64,000 nt of DNA from Anthoceros angustus (lineage: Eukaryota > Streptophyta > Anthocerotopsida > Anthocerotales > Anthocerotaceae). Within the stretch, counting starts at the first letter, position 1, and every line of letters starts with the position of its first letter. The translations under genes were made by a program, and so were the position numbers. Positions 12,329 to 23,010 of the stretch are shown here, piece by piece. The notes beneath the pieces were generated by a model. That model was not told the DNA's origin. It ran no database searches and was given only the letters and a program-made list of their open reading frames with translations. Where the stretch lies: positions 1,042,001 through 1,106,000 of the forward strand of contig MU008167.1 of assembly GCA_010909165.1 (NCBI GenBank), read 5' to 3'.

Positions 12329-13285
12329 CCTGCACCTGGAGGCGGTCTCCGCCCCGCACACACACGCCGCAAAATTTTTCTGCTCGCCACACCAAAAGTT
12401 TGTGCTAAGCCTAAAACAACATACGATTTATCCCCCCACACTTTCCATCCCAAGATCGCGCCATTTCAAATTCCGGCCACACGAGCTCCCGCATCTTCCC
12501 CTCCTCACAGGCACAATTCCCCGCAGCGTGGAGCTCCAATTCTGCAGCGGGCTCCTGTGCTGCAGCCTTTCCTCATCACTGCGCCAATCCGGGCCAGAAA
12601 AAATGCTGCAAGCAAATGACGGTGAGAACAGAACCCAAATGCGCACCAATCCGGGAGGCCGGCGAAAGCCCAGATCCGGCTCTGCCGCGCAATCGACGGG
12701 AGGAAAGCAAGGGGACTGACCAGCGACGAAGAATGAGGGGCGGGACGGCGTGTGACGGAGAGTGGGCTGAGCTGTGACGCCCGGCGCAACGGGATCAGGA
12801 CCCGGGCCCCAGCCCGACCCGTGAAAGCCTTTTCACGGCGTCTATGTGGACGGCGTTTAAATTACGAACAGCTTGGCGGCAAGCACGATTCAAATACATA
12901 GGATCTGGCTTTGTGTGGTCAGGCCCGGAGTTGAGGCTGAGGCTCACAGATCTGGTCTTTGGCCCTCCTGCCTTACGCTTTTCACGCTCCAGTGAAGCCG
13001 TGCTCTTCGAAGCCCTAGAGATCGTGAGGCGGTTTGGTGTTGGAGCGGAGCTGCTGGCGAACAAGGGAGTGGTGGAATTTGTGGCGGTGTGATGTGATTC
13101 TTTTGAGGAGGGATTGGGAGCGGGATTGATCTCTAAAGTGTCAGTGATGAATTCCTCCACTTCTCATCTCGAGAATGTACGGAGCTCTGTTTCCTTTGTT
13201 GTTTTGCTGAGATGAGCTCAATGTGGTGTTGACAGCAGCATTTGAAGTATATTGTGCTGTTTCTCCTTCCTCCAAGCTGGCGGAG
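12329..13285. promoter_or_regulatory. Shared divergent spacer between VPS35 and RAD51
   Basis: VPS35 (minus) and RAD51 (plus) start 957 bp apart and transcribe away from each other, so this interval holds both promoters and 5' UTRs and may act bidirectionally. The VPS35-proximal part is GC-rich. Open frames on both strands at 12795-13160 have no ATG start in the long frame and no recognisable features. No canonical TATA box could be assigned with confidence. Confidence 0.5.
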
Positions 13286-14956
13286 ATGGAGGAGCAGGCC
13301 GGCGTGGCTGCTGAGCAGCCACAGCACGGACCCTACCTTATCGAGCAGCTTCAGGTCAGGCCTGTCTTGCTGTTGCGATGTCTCGGGGCGGAGCTCGTTC
13401 GTGTGAGAGAGATTTGAAGATGGATTCTAATGTGGATTTGCAGACTGTAGGCATTGCAGCAGCGGATGTCAAAAAGCTCAAGGAATCGGGGCTCTGGACA
13501 GTCGAGGCTGTGGCTTATGCTCCAAAAAAGGATCTCATCAAAATCAAGGGATTGAGCGAAGCGAAAGTGGATAAGATCACCGAAGCTGGTGCGTCTAAGT
13601 GGTCGCTAGGTTGAGGGTGGGAGCCTTGAGTGGGGTCTTTAACCTGAAGCCTGCCTTTGCGACAGCTATCAAGCTCGTGCCGATGGGATTCACAAGTGCC
13701 GCTATGATGCATCAGCAACGGGGGGAAATGATTCAGGTTACATCAGGATCGAAGGACCTCGATAAGATCTTAGAAGGTGAGTTTTGTGTAAAAGGATGGA
13801 ACAGTTGGTGGCCTAGAATGTGAGTACCTATCCCGAACAAATCTGCATTGCTGTGGCAGGTGGTTTTGAGACGGGTGCAATCACAGAGATCTATGGCGAA
13901 TTCAGGACTGGAAAAACGCAATTATGTCACACCCTGTGCGTGACCTGTCAGGTTCGTTTTCATTCTGGTAGGAAAGGTGCAAGAAAGTGGATGCTTGTTA
14001 CCCCTACCCCCTAAGCTGTTTGCATATCCACCAGCTTCCATTGAGTCAAGGTGGTGGAGAGGGAAAGGCGCTGTTCATTGATGCCGAGGGCACGTTCAGA
14101 CCTAGCCGGTTGCTGCAGATAGCTGAAAGGTAGTAAAGCTGAATAGCCATCTGTCACATTCCAGAATGCTCCAGAAGGATAAAGGTGAGGCTTCTGATTC
14201 ATACTGTCGTTACCTATCCGTGCTTCTACAGGTATGGATTGAATGGCCAAGATGTTCTGGACAATGTTGCTTATGCCCGAGCATATAACACGGATCACCA
14301 GATGAGGCTGCTTGTGGAGGCGGCTTCCATGATGGCCGAGACTCGGTGAGTTGAAATGTCTGTCCAGCCTCCTCTTTTTCTGTTATTTTTTCCTGTCTTC
14401 TGACCATCTCCCTTCCATTGCCCAGGTTTGCCTTGATCGTCATAGACAGTGCCACTGCGCTCTACCGCTCAGACTTTTCAGGTCGTGGAGAGCTTGCAGC
14501 CAGGCAAAACCATCTTGGGAAGTTCATGCGAGGGCTTCAGAAAATGGCAGATGAGGTAAACTTTTGAGCTGTGTTCAATATTGAATGCCTTATATTTCGA
14601 GACATCTAAAACTATACTCGCATTTTGCAGTTCGGCGTGGCCGTGGTAATCACGAATCAAGTTGTGGCGCAAGTTGATGGCATGGCCTCCATGTTCGGAC
14701 CTCAGGTCAAGCCCATTGGAGGCAACATCCTTGCTCACGCTTCCACAACGAGGTGAAAACTCGTTCCCCAGTCACTGTCATGCCCTTGGGGTTCCGTGTA
14801 TTTACAGTTCAACATTTGTGGTTTGTGGATAGGCTTGCACTACGTAAGGCTAAAGGCGAAGAGCGGATTTGCAAGATTGTGTGCTCCCCATGTCTACCTG
14901 AGTCAGAGGCAAGGTTCCTAATATCCACAGAGGGAGTTACAGATGTAAAGGAATAA
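13286..14956 (+). CDS. RAD51: RAD51 recombinase
   Basis: RAD51 forms filaments on ssDNA and carries out strand exchange in homologous recombination. Nine in-phase exons: 13286-13354, 13444-13588, 13666-13776, 13860-13951, 14035-14129, 14232-14345, 14426-14555, 14631-14752 and 14833-14956, giving 333 residues, close to the plant RAD51 length. The N-terminal helix-hairpin-helix domain is seen as [19 protein letters not shown]. Walker A reads GEFRTGKTQ and Walker B ALIVIDS. Other marks are the [21 protein letters not shown] segment ahead of the L1 region, [11 protein letters not shown] in loop L2, and the C-terminal EGVTDVKE. These match RAD51 rather than DMC1 or the XRCC/RAD51 paralogues. Its stop is 141 bp from that of convergent PYD1. 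Confidence 0.96.
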
Positions 14957-15097
14957 AGCACATGTAGATTTGATATGCACAAAATGTACAAAGCGCTGGC
15001 GTGTCCACCTTAATTGTTGTAGCCTAAACCCGGCCCAGCGCAGAATCTCACTGACAGCCGGCAGAACAACGTGAGGAAGTGCTGTATCTCCAACTCG

Positions 15098-16408
15098 TCA
15101 GTTAGAGACCATAGTTTCTGTCTCCTTCACAAACCCCTCCCCGGTCCATTCCTTGTCCGACGCCAGCCCTCTGCGTACAGCCTTCTTCTTTTCAATAGCT
15201 TCTCTCTGAAGCCTTACAAGTTCAGTATGAGTTGTAAAATACTCCAGAGACGCACCACGGAAGTCATCAATGGAAACGAAATTGTGTTTTGTCATGAACG
15301 CCTTCAGTTCATCACACATTGTCTTGATATGGGGGTATCCATGCACCATGACCCCTGTACAAACCTGCACCGTGTTCGCTCCCAGCAGAAGAAACTCCGC
15401 AGCGTGGTTCCCTGATTCAACACCTCCGATTCCAGACAGAGATACATCTCTGCCTGCGAAATCAGACCTGATCATCTTTGCAATGGACATGACCTTGGCC
15501 AGAGCAATAGGTCGGACAGCCTTGGACGAATACCCTCCCGGGGTCGAGTACCCTTCAACGCAGGGCTCTGGCCGGAGAGTGTCCAGGTTCACTCCCATCA
15601 CGCTCATCACAGTGTTGATGGCGGACACGCCCTCGCAACCTGCCTCCAACGCAGTGCGCGATGGCTGAGTGATGTCGGTGATGTTAGGCGTCATCTTGGC
15701 CCAAACAGGCACCGTCGCCTTGTTGTTGATCCAGCCGCATACCTCCTCCAGCAAGCTGCAGTCTTGACCTATAGCCGCACCCATCCTCCTCTCGGGCATA
15801 CCATGCGGGCAAGAGAAATTGATCTCCAGAGCATCAACACCAGCATCCTCCACTCTGGCCACGATCTCCTCCCAAGCAGCTCGGTTATACTCTTCCATGA
15901 TGGAAGCAATGAGGACGCGGTCAGGATATTCCTTCTTCAGCCTCCTCATCTCCTCCAGCATTGTCTCAAACGGCCTGTCACTGATGAGCTCGATGTTCTC
16001 CCACCCGATCACCTCCTTCTTGCCCGTTCCATTGTTGGTGGCATGCATGCGCGCATAGCGCGGAGTCACGTTCACCACCTTGGAGGAGTCCAGAGCCACG
16101 GTCTTGGCTATCACAGCGCCCCAGCCCTCGTCGAATGCCCGCTTCATCACCTGGTAGTTCGTCCCTGGCGGGCCTGAGCCGATGACAAACGGATTAGGCA
16201 GCTTCAAACCGTTCACGGTGACGCTGAGATCAGGACCTGCTGCATCCTGGCCGCTAGCCCGCAGTTTGAGCTGGCCCGAGCTAGGCCGAGGCCTAGTCCT
16301 AGGCCATGCTCCCCTTTCAAGGCTCTCAAGATGGCGCCGGAACTCCCCTCCGACCTGGTCTGAAGAGGATAACAAGCTGGACACTCCAACGTGCTTCAAA
16401 CTTGCCAT
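15098..16408 (-). CDS. PYD1: Dihydropyrimidine dehydrogenase (NADP+), plant PYD1 type
   Basis: PYD1 reduces uracil and thymine to their dihydro forms, the first step of pyrimidine catabolism, in plastids. The gene is a single uninterrupted frame of 436 residues from the ATG at 16408, unlike its intron-rich neighbours. The first 50 or so residues are Ser/Arg-rich, consistent with a transit peptide. The DHOD-like FMN barrel follows, with NPFVIGSGPPGT near the start, KTVAL, and the active-site loop N-F-S-C-P-H-G that carries the expected catalytic Cys. WAKMTPN and GIGGVESG (phosphate/FMN-binding region) lie further on. It lacks the Fe-S and FAD/NADPH domains of animal DPD, as usual for the plant enzyme. 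It overlaps convergently with RAD51 at the 3' side, so the 3' UTRs probably overlap. Confidence 0.95.
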   Translation of the reverse strand: MASLKHVGVSSLLSSSDQVGGEFRRHLESLERGAWPRTRPRPSSGQLKLRASGQDAAGPDLSVTVNGLKLPNPFVIGSGPPGTNYQVMKRAFDEGWGAVIAKTVALDSSKVVNVTPRYARMHATNNGTGKKEVIGWENIELISDRPFETMLEEMRRLKKEYPDRVLIASIMEEYNRAAWEEIVARVEDAGVDALEINFSCPHGMPERRMGAAIGQDCSLLEEVCGWINNKATVPVWAKMTPNITDITQPSRTALEAGCEGVSAINTVMSVMGVNLDTLRPEPCVEGYSTPGGYSSKAVRPIALAKVMSIAKMIRSDFAGRDVSLSGIGGVESGNHAAEFLLLGANTVQVCTGVMVHGYPHIKTMCDELKAFMTKHNFVSIDDFRGASLEYFTTHTELVRLQREAIEKKKAVRRGLASDKEWTGEGFVKETETMVSN

Positions 16409-17868
16409 AATCCGCCGATGACGTCCCGAACAACCGCTTTTTTCACAGAAAATCGAGCAGAAGCCGCGGAAAGCACTGAAAGCTGAGGCACTTCAAGCAC
16501 GCTTTCATCTCAAGGTAGGCCACATAAAAGAACCAAAGAGCTACGTAGGAGGACCGCAAGAAACAAAACAAGCTCTCCGCGGAGGCGAGGAAGGAACACG
16601 GCGCGTGAAGGAACACGAGGCAAGCCGCGGATTGTTGCCAGCTGCCAAGTCGATGCCGTACGATCCCGGTTGCTCGCAGAATGCAGCTCAAGCTCACGCA
16701 TGCACGTTGCAACCGTGTAAGACGCAACACGTCACATAGTCCATTCTGCTTCCCTTCGACAGAGCGAGGGATTCCACAGAAGATGAGGGACTGTTGGTGA
16801 GAGCCGGGTGATGACATACATGAGTGAATGAGTTTCGGGCCGCGTTTTATTATTTTGTCTATCCAAACTCCTATCTACGTGTCACATATTTAATACATTA
16901 AAAGATGTGAATCTATTTTCCTACCAACCCACAAACCTGAGTTCAACCTTTCCAAATGATGTAGAGTTTAGTATGCCAAAAGAGGACAAAGAAACCCTAT
17001 CCATTACGTCTTGGCACGGAATGCGTGCCATGTCCATCTAACACCCCAAGATTTAAAAACAAACAGAGATTTGGTTACCACACTCACACCTAAACCCAGT
17101 CTCAGGTCAAACATAAATATGTCCTTAAGAATAGTTTAGCATGAACTCAGGCCCAAGCGACTCTTGCAAAACCACAAAATTCTCACAAGGTTGCATTATA
17201 AATATGTTATCCTAATCACAAGCTTCAAAAGAAGAGTCCGGATTTATTATTAATGGTAGCTATTATGTGTCGGGTTCGAGTAGCTACTCTTACAAAACCA
17301 CAAAATCCTCACAAGCTTACAGTGTATACATACTATGTTGATCAAGGCTTCAAAAGAAAATTCCTTCATCTATTGTTGATGGTACCTATAATGTGTTTTC
17401 CCATCTCCTTTTTTATATAATATCTTCACGTTCCCCTATGATGTGCTGAATTCGAGTAGCTAGCCAGTAAGTGGATTATTGCTTGCTTCCACTGTTTTCT
17501 TAGTACACTTATATCATCACGACTTGCACTCAATCTCTATTCAAACTTACATTAGTACAAGGAACCAACAAATCTAGCCTTGTTCCTTCTATCTTCTTTC
17601 TTCTTTCTTGGCCTCTATGACCACAACCGTACATGTAGAATTTAATTTTCTAATAAATAAATTTCTAAAAATTATTTAAAATATAAATATATTAAAATCT
17701 CAACCTTTTCATACATAGATGGGTTAATATTCATACCCTCCTCTTATTCATAGGGTCATCATTAGAATCCTAAACAAATGATCCCATGGTTACGATGCTT
17801 AGGTACTCCATACGACTGTCCGTGACTAAATAGGAATGGATTCACGTGCTAAACTCCCCAAGCTCATA
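16409..17868. other. PYD1 upstream region and AT-rich intergenic DNA
   Basis: About 400 bp next to PYD1 is GC-moderate and fits a promoter. From about 16850 the DNA is AT-rich. A unit of about 130 bp occurs twice at about 17163-17415, each copy containing CACAAAAT(T/C)CTCACAAG and GGCTTCAAAAGAA-like segments. No gene is supported; the open frame at 16817-16443 has no recognisable features. Confidence 0.45.
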
Positions 17869-18081
17869 CCAAATGGCCTAGGCCAAATGGACACACATTT
17901 ATAAGAATGCCATGATTAAGCGTATCTTGAGCTTGGATCGATACTTAGATGGGGTGCCTAAAGGGAGTGGATGCCCTTGGTGCAAGTAGCTTAAGTACAC
18001 CATGGTACAAGTTGTTAAGTACCAAGTCCCATGACGGAAATCCGTCCTTAGTGGACTTAAATAAAATTCTTCTTCTTCTTC
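17869..18081 (+). mobile_element. Single arm of the foldback element family, (TTC)n end
   Basis: This segment matches the right arm of the element at 4884-5307 from the centre outwards: GGCCAAATGGACACACATTT, then GATGCCCTTGGTGCAAGTAG, GTACACCATGGTACAAGTTG, and GACGGAAATCCGTCCTTAG, ending in a TTC run. The left arm is absent. This solo arm shows that one arm can exist as an independent unit. Confidence 0.7.
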
Positions 18082-18560
18082 GTGAGTCCCGGCGTCACTG
18101 AGTAGGTTGATTAAAAAAGCTTGGGTAAGGACTAATAACATCAAATCATCTAGAACAATAATGTACGTATTCGCGTAGGCACAAAGATATCTCGACCACG
18201 GAATGGGGAGAATCGCGAAAGTGGCGAGCCCGGGGCAGGACGGGTCGTGAGGGTTTTGGGCTTCTTGGTGACGAGCAGGGCGCCCGTAATTTATGTGGTC
18301 GCAGGAGGGCTCGGCAAATGGAGATGGCTCGGGCTCTGCACGCTGGTTGACGTCCTCGGAGCCAGAGCTTTGGGATTGAGGTGAAGCAGGCGTGCCACAG
18401 CTGAAACTCAAATTCAGGGCTTCATTTCTTCCGTGGAAGCCTGCTTCGCTGGGAGCAGGGATGCAGCGTCGCGTCTTGGTAATGCTGATTTTCGGGCTTG
18501 TGCTGACATGACAGGTTGCGTAATTTCGGTGTTGAGCAGGGTTCGGTGGTGCGGGCGAAG

Positions 18561-20908
18561 ATGAACGCCTTCACCGGCCAGAACTTGGCTGACAAGTTGA
18601 GCAAGCTGAATAGCTCGCAGCAGAGTATTGAGAGTATCCTGGAAGTGGCTGTGTTTTTTTTTTGGTTCGAGTCTTGCTGGTTGAATGCCGCAGTTCGTGC
18701 GCGTGGAAGTGTTGTGTTTTTTCTTGACCTACTTCAGCTTTGTCCCATTGGTGTATATTCCACCGGAAGAAGGCCAGACAGGTTGTGGAAACATGGGAGA
18801 AGGAATTTTACCACGCTCCTAGGGAGCAGCGATTGCCTTTTTTGTACCTCGCGAATGATATTCTGCAGAACGGTAAGAAAAAGGGGACTGAGTTTGTGAC
18901 GGAGTTTTGGAAGGTCCTCCCGAACGCCCTTCGGGATGTGGCAGAGAAGGGCGAGGATGCGGCCCGCAATGCCGCGTTTCGGCTGGTGAGGGTGGTGTTT
19001 GCTGGCTTGGATAGGGATTGGTTTTTTTTTTTCTCCGGATGAGTTTGTAGGTTTTTGCTCGTCTCACGTTTCTGTGCATGGCAGGTTGACATATGGGAGG
19101 ATAGGAAGGTTTTTGGAACTCGGCCTCAAGGTCTCCGGGAAGAGTTGCTGGGAAACAAGCCAACTCATGCTCCGCTTAGAAATCTTGATGCTCCACCGCC
19201 GCCTGTCAAGCCTGTGAGTGTTTCTTTTGGATTCTTACACGCCTGCCAGCAAGGTTTTGACGTTTTGGCTGGCTTTGCTTGTCAGGTTGCTAGGGAGTAT
19301 GCTGATAGGGTATTGGTGACAGAAATTATTTGCAGGAGGATACTTGGAGAAGGTTGCAGCAGCGCTTCAGGTTGTGCAGGATGGTACTAAAGAGGAAGAA
19401 ACAGCACTGATGAAGTGTAACCTTGTCATCGGCCGGATCGATAACCTGGAGAAGCAAGCTCAAGTTCCAACTGGTTAGAACCTGATTCAACTTTTTTCTT
19501 GTCATCCTGACGTGCCTGGGAGCCGCTTAGCCAAAAAACTCCTGTTGTCTTTTCATACAGGCGAGGAGAACGTAGTACTTGAGCTGGAGAAGCAGCAAAA
19601 TCTGCTATCGGTGTTAATTGAGCAGCTTGAAACTATTGAAAAAAGCCGTGATGTCCTTGTTTCACAAATCAGGGAAATTCTTCAAGAGCAGGTACTTGGG
19701 ACACACTCCTTGCCTTTTACTTGCAGTCTCAGTATTCTCGGTGGGTACACAGCTGATGAGGATGTGTTGAAATGTTCAGGAAAAGAAGCTGGAGAGTCTT
19801 AGAACGTCAGTCCAGGTATTTTCTGACTTCGTGGTGTTTCATGAGATTTGTACCCTTCGATCGCCAGAAATGCCTATTGTGCTGAGGCTGTTGTTACTGT
19901 GTGTGGCTTGATGTGCAGATAGCGCAGGCACAAGCTGAGCAAGCGGCGAATTTGAAGCATCGTTTACTCACCGGAAGTCCTATTGGGGGCCCTAGTGTGT
20001 CCCCTATTCGGGAAAACGGACCAGAAGATGAAATACAGAATGGAGCAGATATGGATGAGCACCAGGAGGACGTTCTAGGTCATGACATGCTGGAGATGAG
20101 GGCCACAACAGCTGTCACCCCACCTCAATCAGCCCCACCCCCTCCTGTGCTCGAGAGGACACCATCACTTGAGGACGATGGGACCAAGGTGCCAAATCCT
20201 GCTGCAGCAGCGGCTGCAGAGGTTGCTGCAAGGTTGGCTGCGAATTCTTCTTCTGCGGCTATGCTGACGTCAGTGCTATCCTCCTTAGCAGCGCAGGAGA
20301 GCGCATCGCTGGGGCACTCTTCTCCTCTGAACCAACAGCAACTTCACGATGCTCTCCTGGGCGGTGGTGGACATATCGACAAGAGGCCAAGGCTTGACAA
20401 CAGCCTGAGTATGGGAGACGGAATGGGACTGTCTTTAGTAGATGGGGGCAGCCAGTCAAGTAGCTTCATTCAGCATCAGCAGAACATGAATAGTCAGTCG
20501 GGGCATCAAAACTCATCAGGGGCAGGTTTGCAGCAACTGCAACCACAGCAGCAGCAGCAGCAGCCACCTCCACCTCCCAGCTCACAGCATCAGCAGTCCC
20601 AGCTCCACAAGCAGATGCCAGGACCACCTCCCCTCCCTCAATACATCCATGGTTCGCAAGGGCAGGTGCAGATATCACCTCCAGGGCCTCTCCCGCCCAA
20701 CCAGTACAGCTATGCCGGAGGCCCAGGAATGTCTGTGATGCAGGCTGGCCCTCATGGTGGGATGATGCAGAGCGTCTCAGGCGCTCCTCGCCTGCAGCCG
20801 CCTCATCCTCCCAATTCCTACCAGCCTCTCCAGGCCCCAGGAGGGATGGTGGGATTCTACAGTCCGCCTCCCATTCCAGCCCCTCCAGCTCCTGTTCCCC
20901 GGCAGTAA
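18561..20908 (+). CDS. CID-domain RNA polymerase II CTD-binding protein (RPRD/Rtt103-like)
   Basis: CID proteins bind the phosphorylated CTD of RNA polymerase II and work in transcription termination and 3' processing. Exons: 18561-18633, 18738-18985, 19085-19217 (donor uncertain), 19336-19473, 19561-19691, 19780-19815 and 19919-20908, about 582 residues. The CID fills roughly residues 1-140: LADKLSKLNSSQQSIE, LSHWCIFHRKKARQVVETWE, then PFLYLANDILQN and DIWEDRKVFG. A coiled coil follows (KQQNLLSVLIEQLETIEKSRD), as in RPRD1. The last exon encodes a low-complexity tail: an Ala-rich stretch, a polyglutamine run near 20550 and Pro-rich segments up to the stop. This layout fits plant ENTH/VHS-type RPRD relatives. 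Domain identity is secure; the precise orthologue is not. Another donor for exon 3 (19213) would break the frame with the acceptor used. Confidence 0.9.
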
Positions 20909-21570
20909 CTTCTGGGGCACATCCTTATGGTGTAACAGGTGAGACGACGGTGTTGCTGCTTGTATACTATCTAGCTTAGTACCAGAATCCTTTTCCTCCT
21001 CCTCCCAGTAGTGCTCTTGTTGAAGATTATGTAGCAGCAAGTCAACCACGGGTGAGCTTGCAGGGATTTCTTGCTTCTGACGTCTCCGAGGTTGTTTGGG
21101 ATGATTGACCTTTAGAGGATCCAGCCACCACCTTATGTCAACTTCACCAATTTTTGTTTCTTTAGGCTCTGTCCTCCATAGCTGAAGTGTACAACATGAG
21201 TAGTCTTCTTTTTCTGTAAAATGTTGACTGGAGTTCCTTTCCGTATCGAACTTCGTCTCTCGAGTTGCATGAGGATTATTTGTCTATTGTCAACTTGACT
21301 GCCTGTTTCACGCCTTGCCTTGCGACATATTTTATCTCTCTGTGCGGCGGCTGGGCAGAGCCCAAAGCCTAAATCTCGAAAGGTCGCTGCATTCGTGTGT
21401 GTGCATGTCTGAGGTCCACCGCACATAACACACCCGGTAGCCTGTCACCTGGGCATGCTCGTGTTTTCACATACTACGTCCATCCATGTCGCATGCCATG
21501 TCAAACTCCGGGTGGATTCGCCTAGCTTCCCAACGTATAAAAACGTTTCTGTTGAGCATATGCGCTTACA
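20909..21570. other. 3' flank of the CID gene
   Basis: T-rich, with TTTTT and TGT stretches consistent with a 3' UTR and polyadenylation region for the plus-strand CID gene. Open frames on the minus strand (21426-21133 and others) have no recognisable features. Confidence 0.4.
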
Positions 21571-21720
21571 ACGGTACTTAGATGGGGTGCCTAGAGGAAG
21601 TGGATGCCCTTGGTGCAAGTAGTTTAGGCACACCATGGTACAAGTTGTTAAGTCTTAAATTCCATGACACAGAAATTTGGTACAAATGGACTCTAATAGA
21701 CTTCTTCTTCTTCTTCTTCA
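21571..21720 (+). mobile_element. Diverged partial arm of the foldback element, (TTC)n end
   Basis: Begins GGTACTTAGATGGGGTGCC and continues with GATGCCCTTGGTGCAAGTAG and CACACCATGGTACAAGTTG, matching the outer half of the arm at 5170-5307, then diverges around the CCGTC region and ends in five TTC units. It is the most decayed of the three copies in this window. Confidence 0.65.
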
Positions 21721-23010
21721 TCCTCCCGTGTGGAACACAAGTTTCTCATAGGTTATCTTTACAAGATATGAAGTAGATAGAATAATATATTTTCTCTAAG
21801 GATATTAAAATTAAACATCCTAATCCCCTCATCAGAGCGGGATGAGGTGCTTAAGCTTTTTTGAGATGGGGTAGGATGAGGGATGAGTTCCCCTTACCAT
21901 GGTGCCCTTGGTTGGGTTGTTCCTCTTTTCCTGTTGGGATAGATGGATTTTTGTATCTCTTTTCTTACATAAAGTCTCCACATTATATATTATATAGGAT
22001 GTGGGATGAGTCGCGCTAGGGTAGGATACATGTGATGCGGTCCATACATTAACATGGATCATGGATGGGATGGGAATGGGAATGGGGATGTAAAAGGGGA
22101 TGGGCATGGGGATGTGGAAGGGGATGAGATAGCACGCACGAGCACGGGGTGGACGGGCTAGCGGGTGATAGACGGCACGCTGGAGTCGGTGACCGGGCGG
22201 CTCATGACAATTTTGCGTGCATTTGGCTTGATGGCTGAAACATAAAAGAATGTGAGATTAGGCCGCTCATTTTGACTGCAACTCACCTCTCAGGTTGGTT
22301 CCCTGGTTTTCTTTTCTTTTCTCAAGCGAATAGGTTGATTCTCGTGCCTCAGGGTGCCCCACGTATGGACGTATGGTTGCTTCGTGGAACGGGACGGGAT
22401 GGGACGGGACGGAATGGGATTGGAGGACGCCGCCGTTTCGGACTTCAACAATTGTGCCTCTCGGACCAATGAAAGAGCTTTCCCGCGTACGTCAGCCAGC
22501 AGCCTGACGCGGTTGCATACCACAGGCTCCGCCATGTCATTCGGGCCTTCTTAAGGACGAGCTTCTCCACCGACTTTCACACATTCGCTGGATTCCAGTC
22601 TGGACACATTCTTGAGCCTGCCTCGCAATAATCCGACTTTCAGGCTGGCAACAATGTCGGTGAGGCAGCTTGCATTTCAGCTTTCTTGCTTCACGTTTTA
22701 TCCACTGTTCTGCCAGGATGCAAGGATGACAGGATGACAGGATGGCAGGATGACAGGACGCAAGGATTCCGAATTCTGTGAATGCAGTGCTGTCGTGTGT
22801 TAGGGAAAATTTGGAGCAATGTGATGTTGGAAGAATGCTTTCTCCAGGTTTTGTAGATTCGTTGAGCGAGATGATTCTTGGAATGGATGCTTTCTCCTGG
22901 TTCTGTTGATTCGAAGATTGTTGTGGAGGAACCGTGACGAGAAACTTTGTGATCATTCTACGCTCTGCTCATGACAGAACTGTACCTGGCTTGTGCAGAA
23001 CCAGAGAAAA
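21721..23010. repeat. Intergenic DNA with G-rich minisatellites upstream of ELO
   Basis: Contains several simple repeats: GGGATGGGAATGG-type runs at about 22060-22130; GGGACGGGATGG-type runs at 22383-22420; and a CAGGATGA-type minisatellite of 8-10-bp units at about 22713-22767. A diverged direct repeat lies at 22836-22912 (ATGCTTTCTCC(A/T)GGTT, then TTCG). The last part should include the ELO promoter. No gene is supported. Confidence 0.55.

Noticed and set aside
12795-13160. 121-residue minus-strand frame between VPS35 and RAD51
   Set aside because: No ATG at its start, Ser/Thr/Pro-rich composition without a domain, and position in a divergent promoter region.
17899-18411. 170-residue minus-strand frame with a peptide also found at 21636-21445
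   Set aside because: The shared peptide is a translation of the foldback repeat arm, not a conserved protein.
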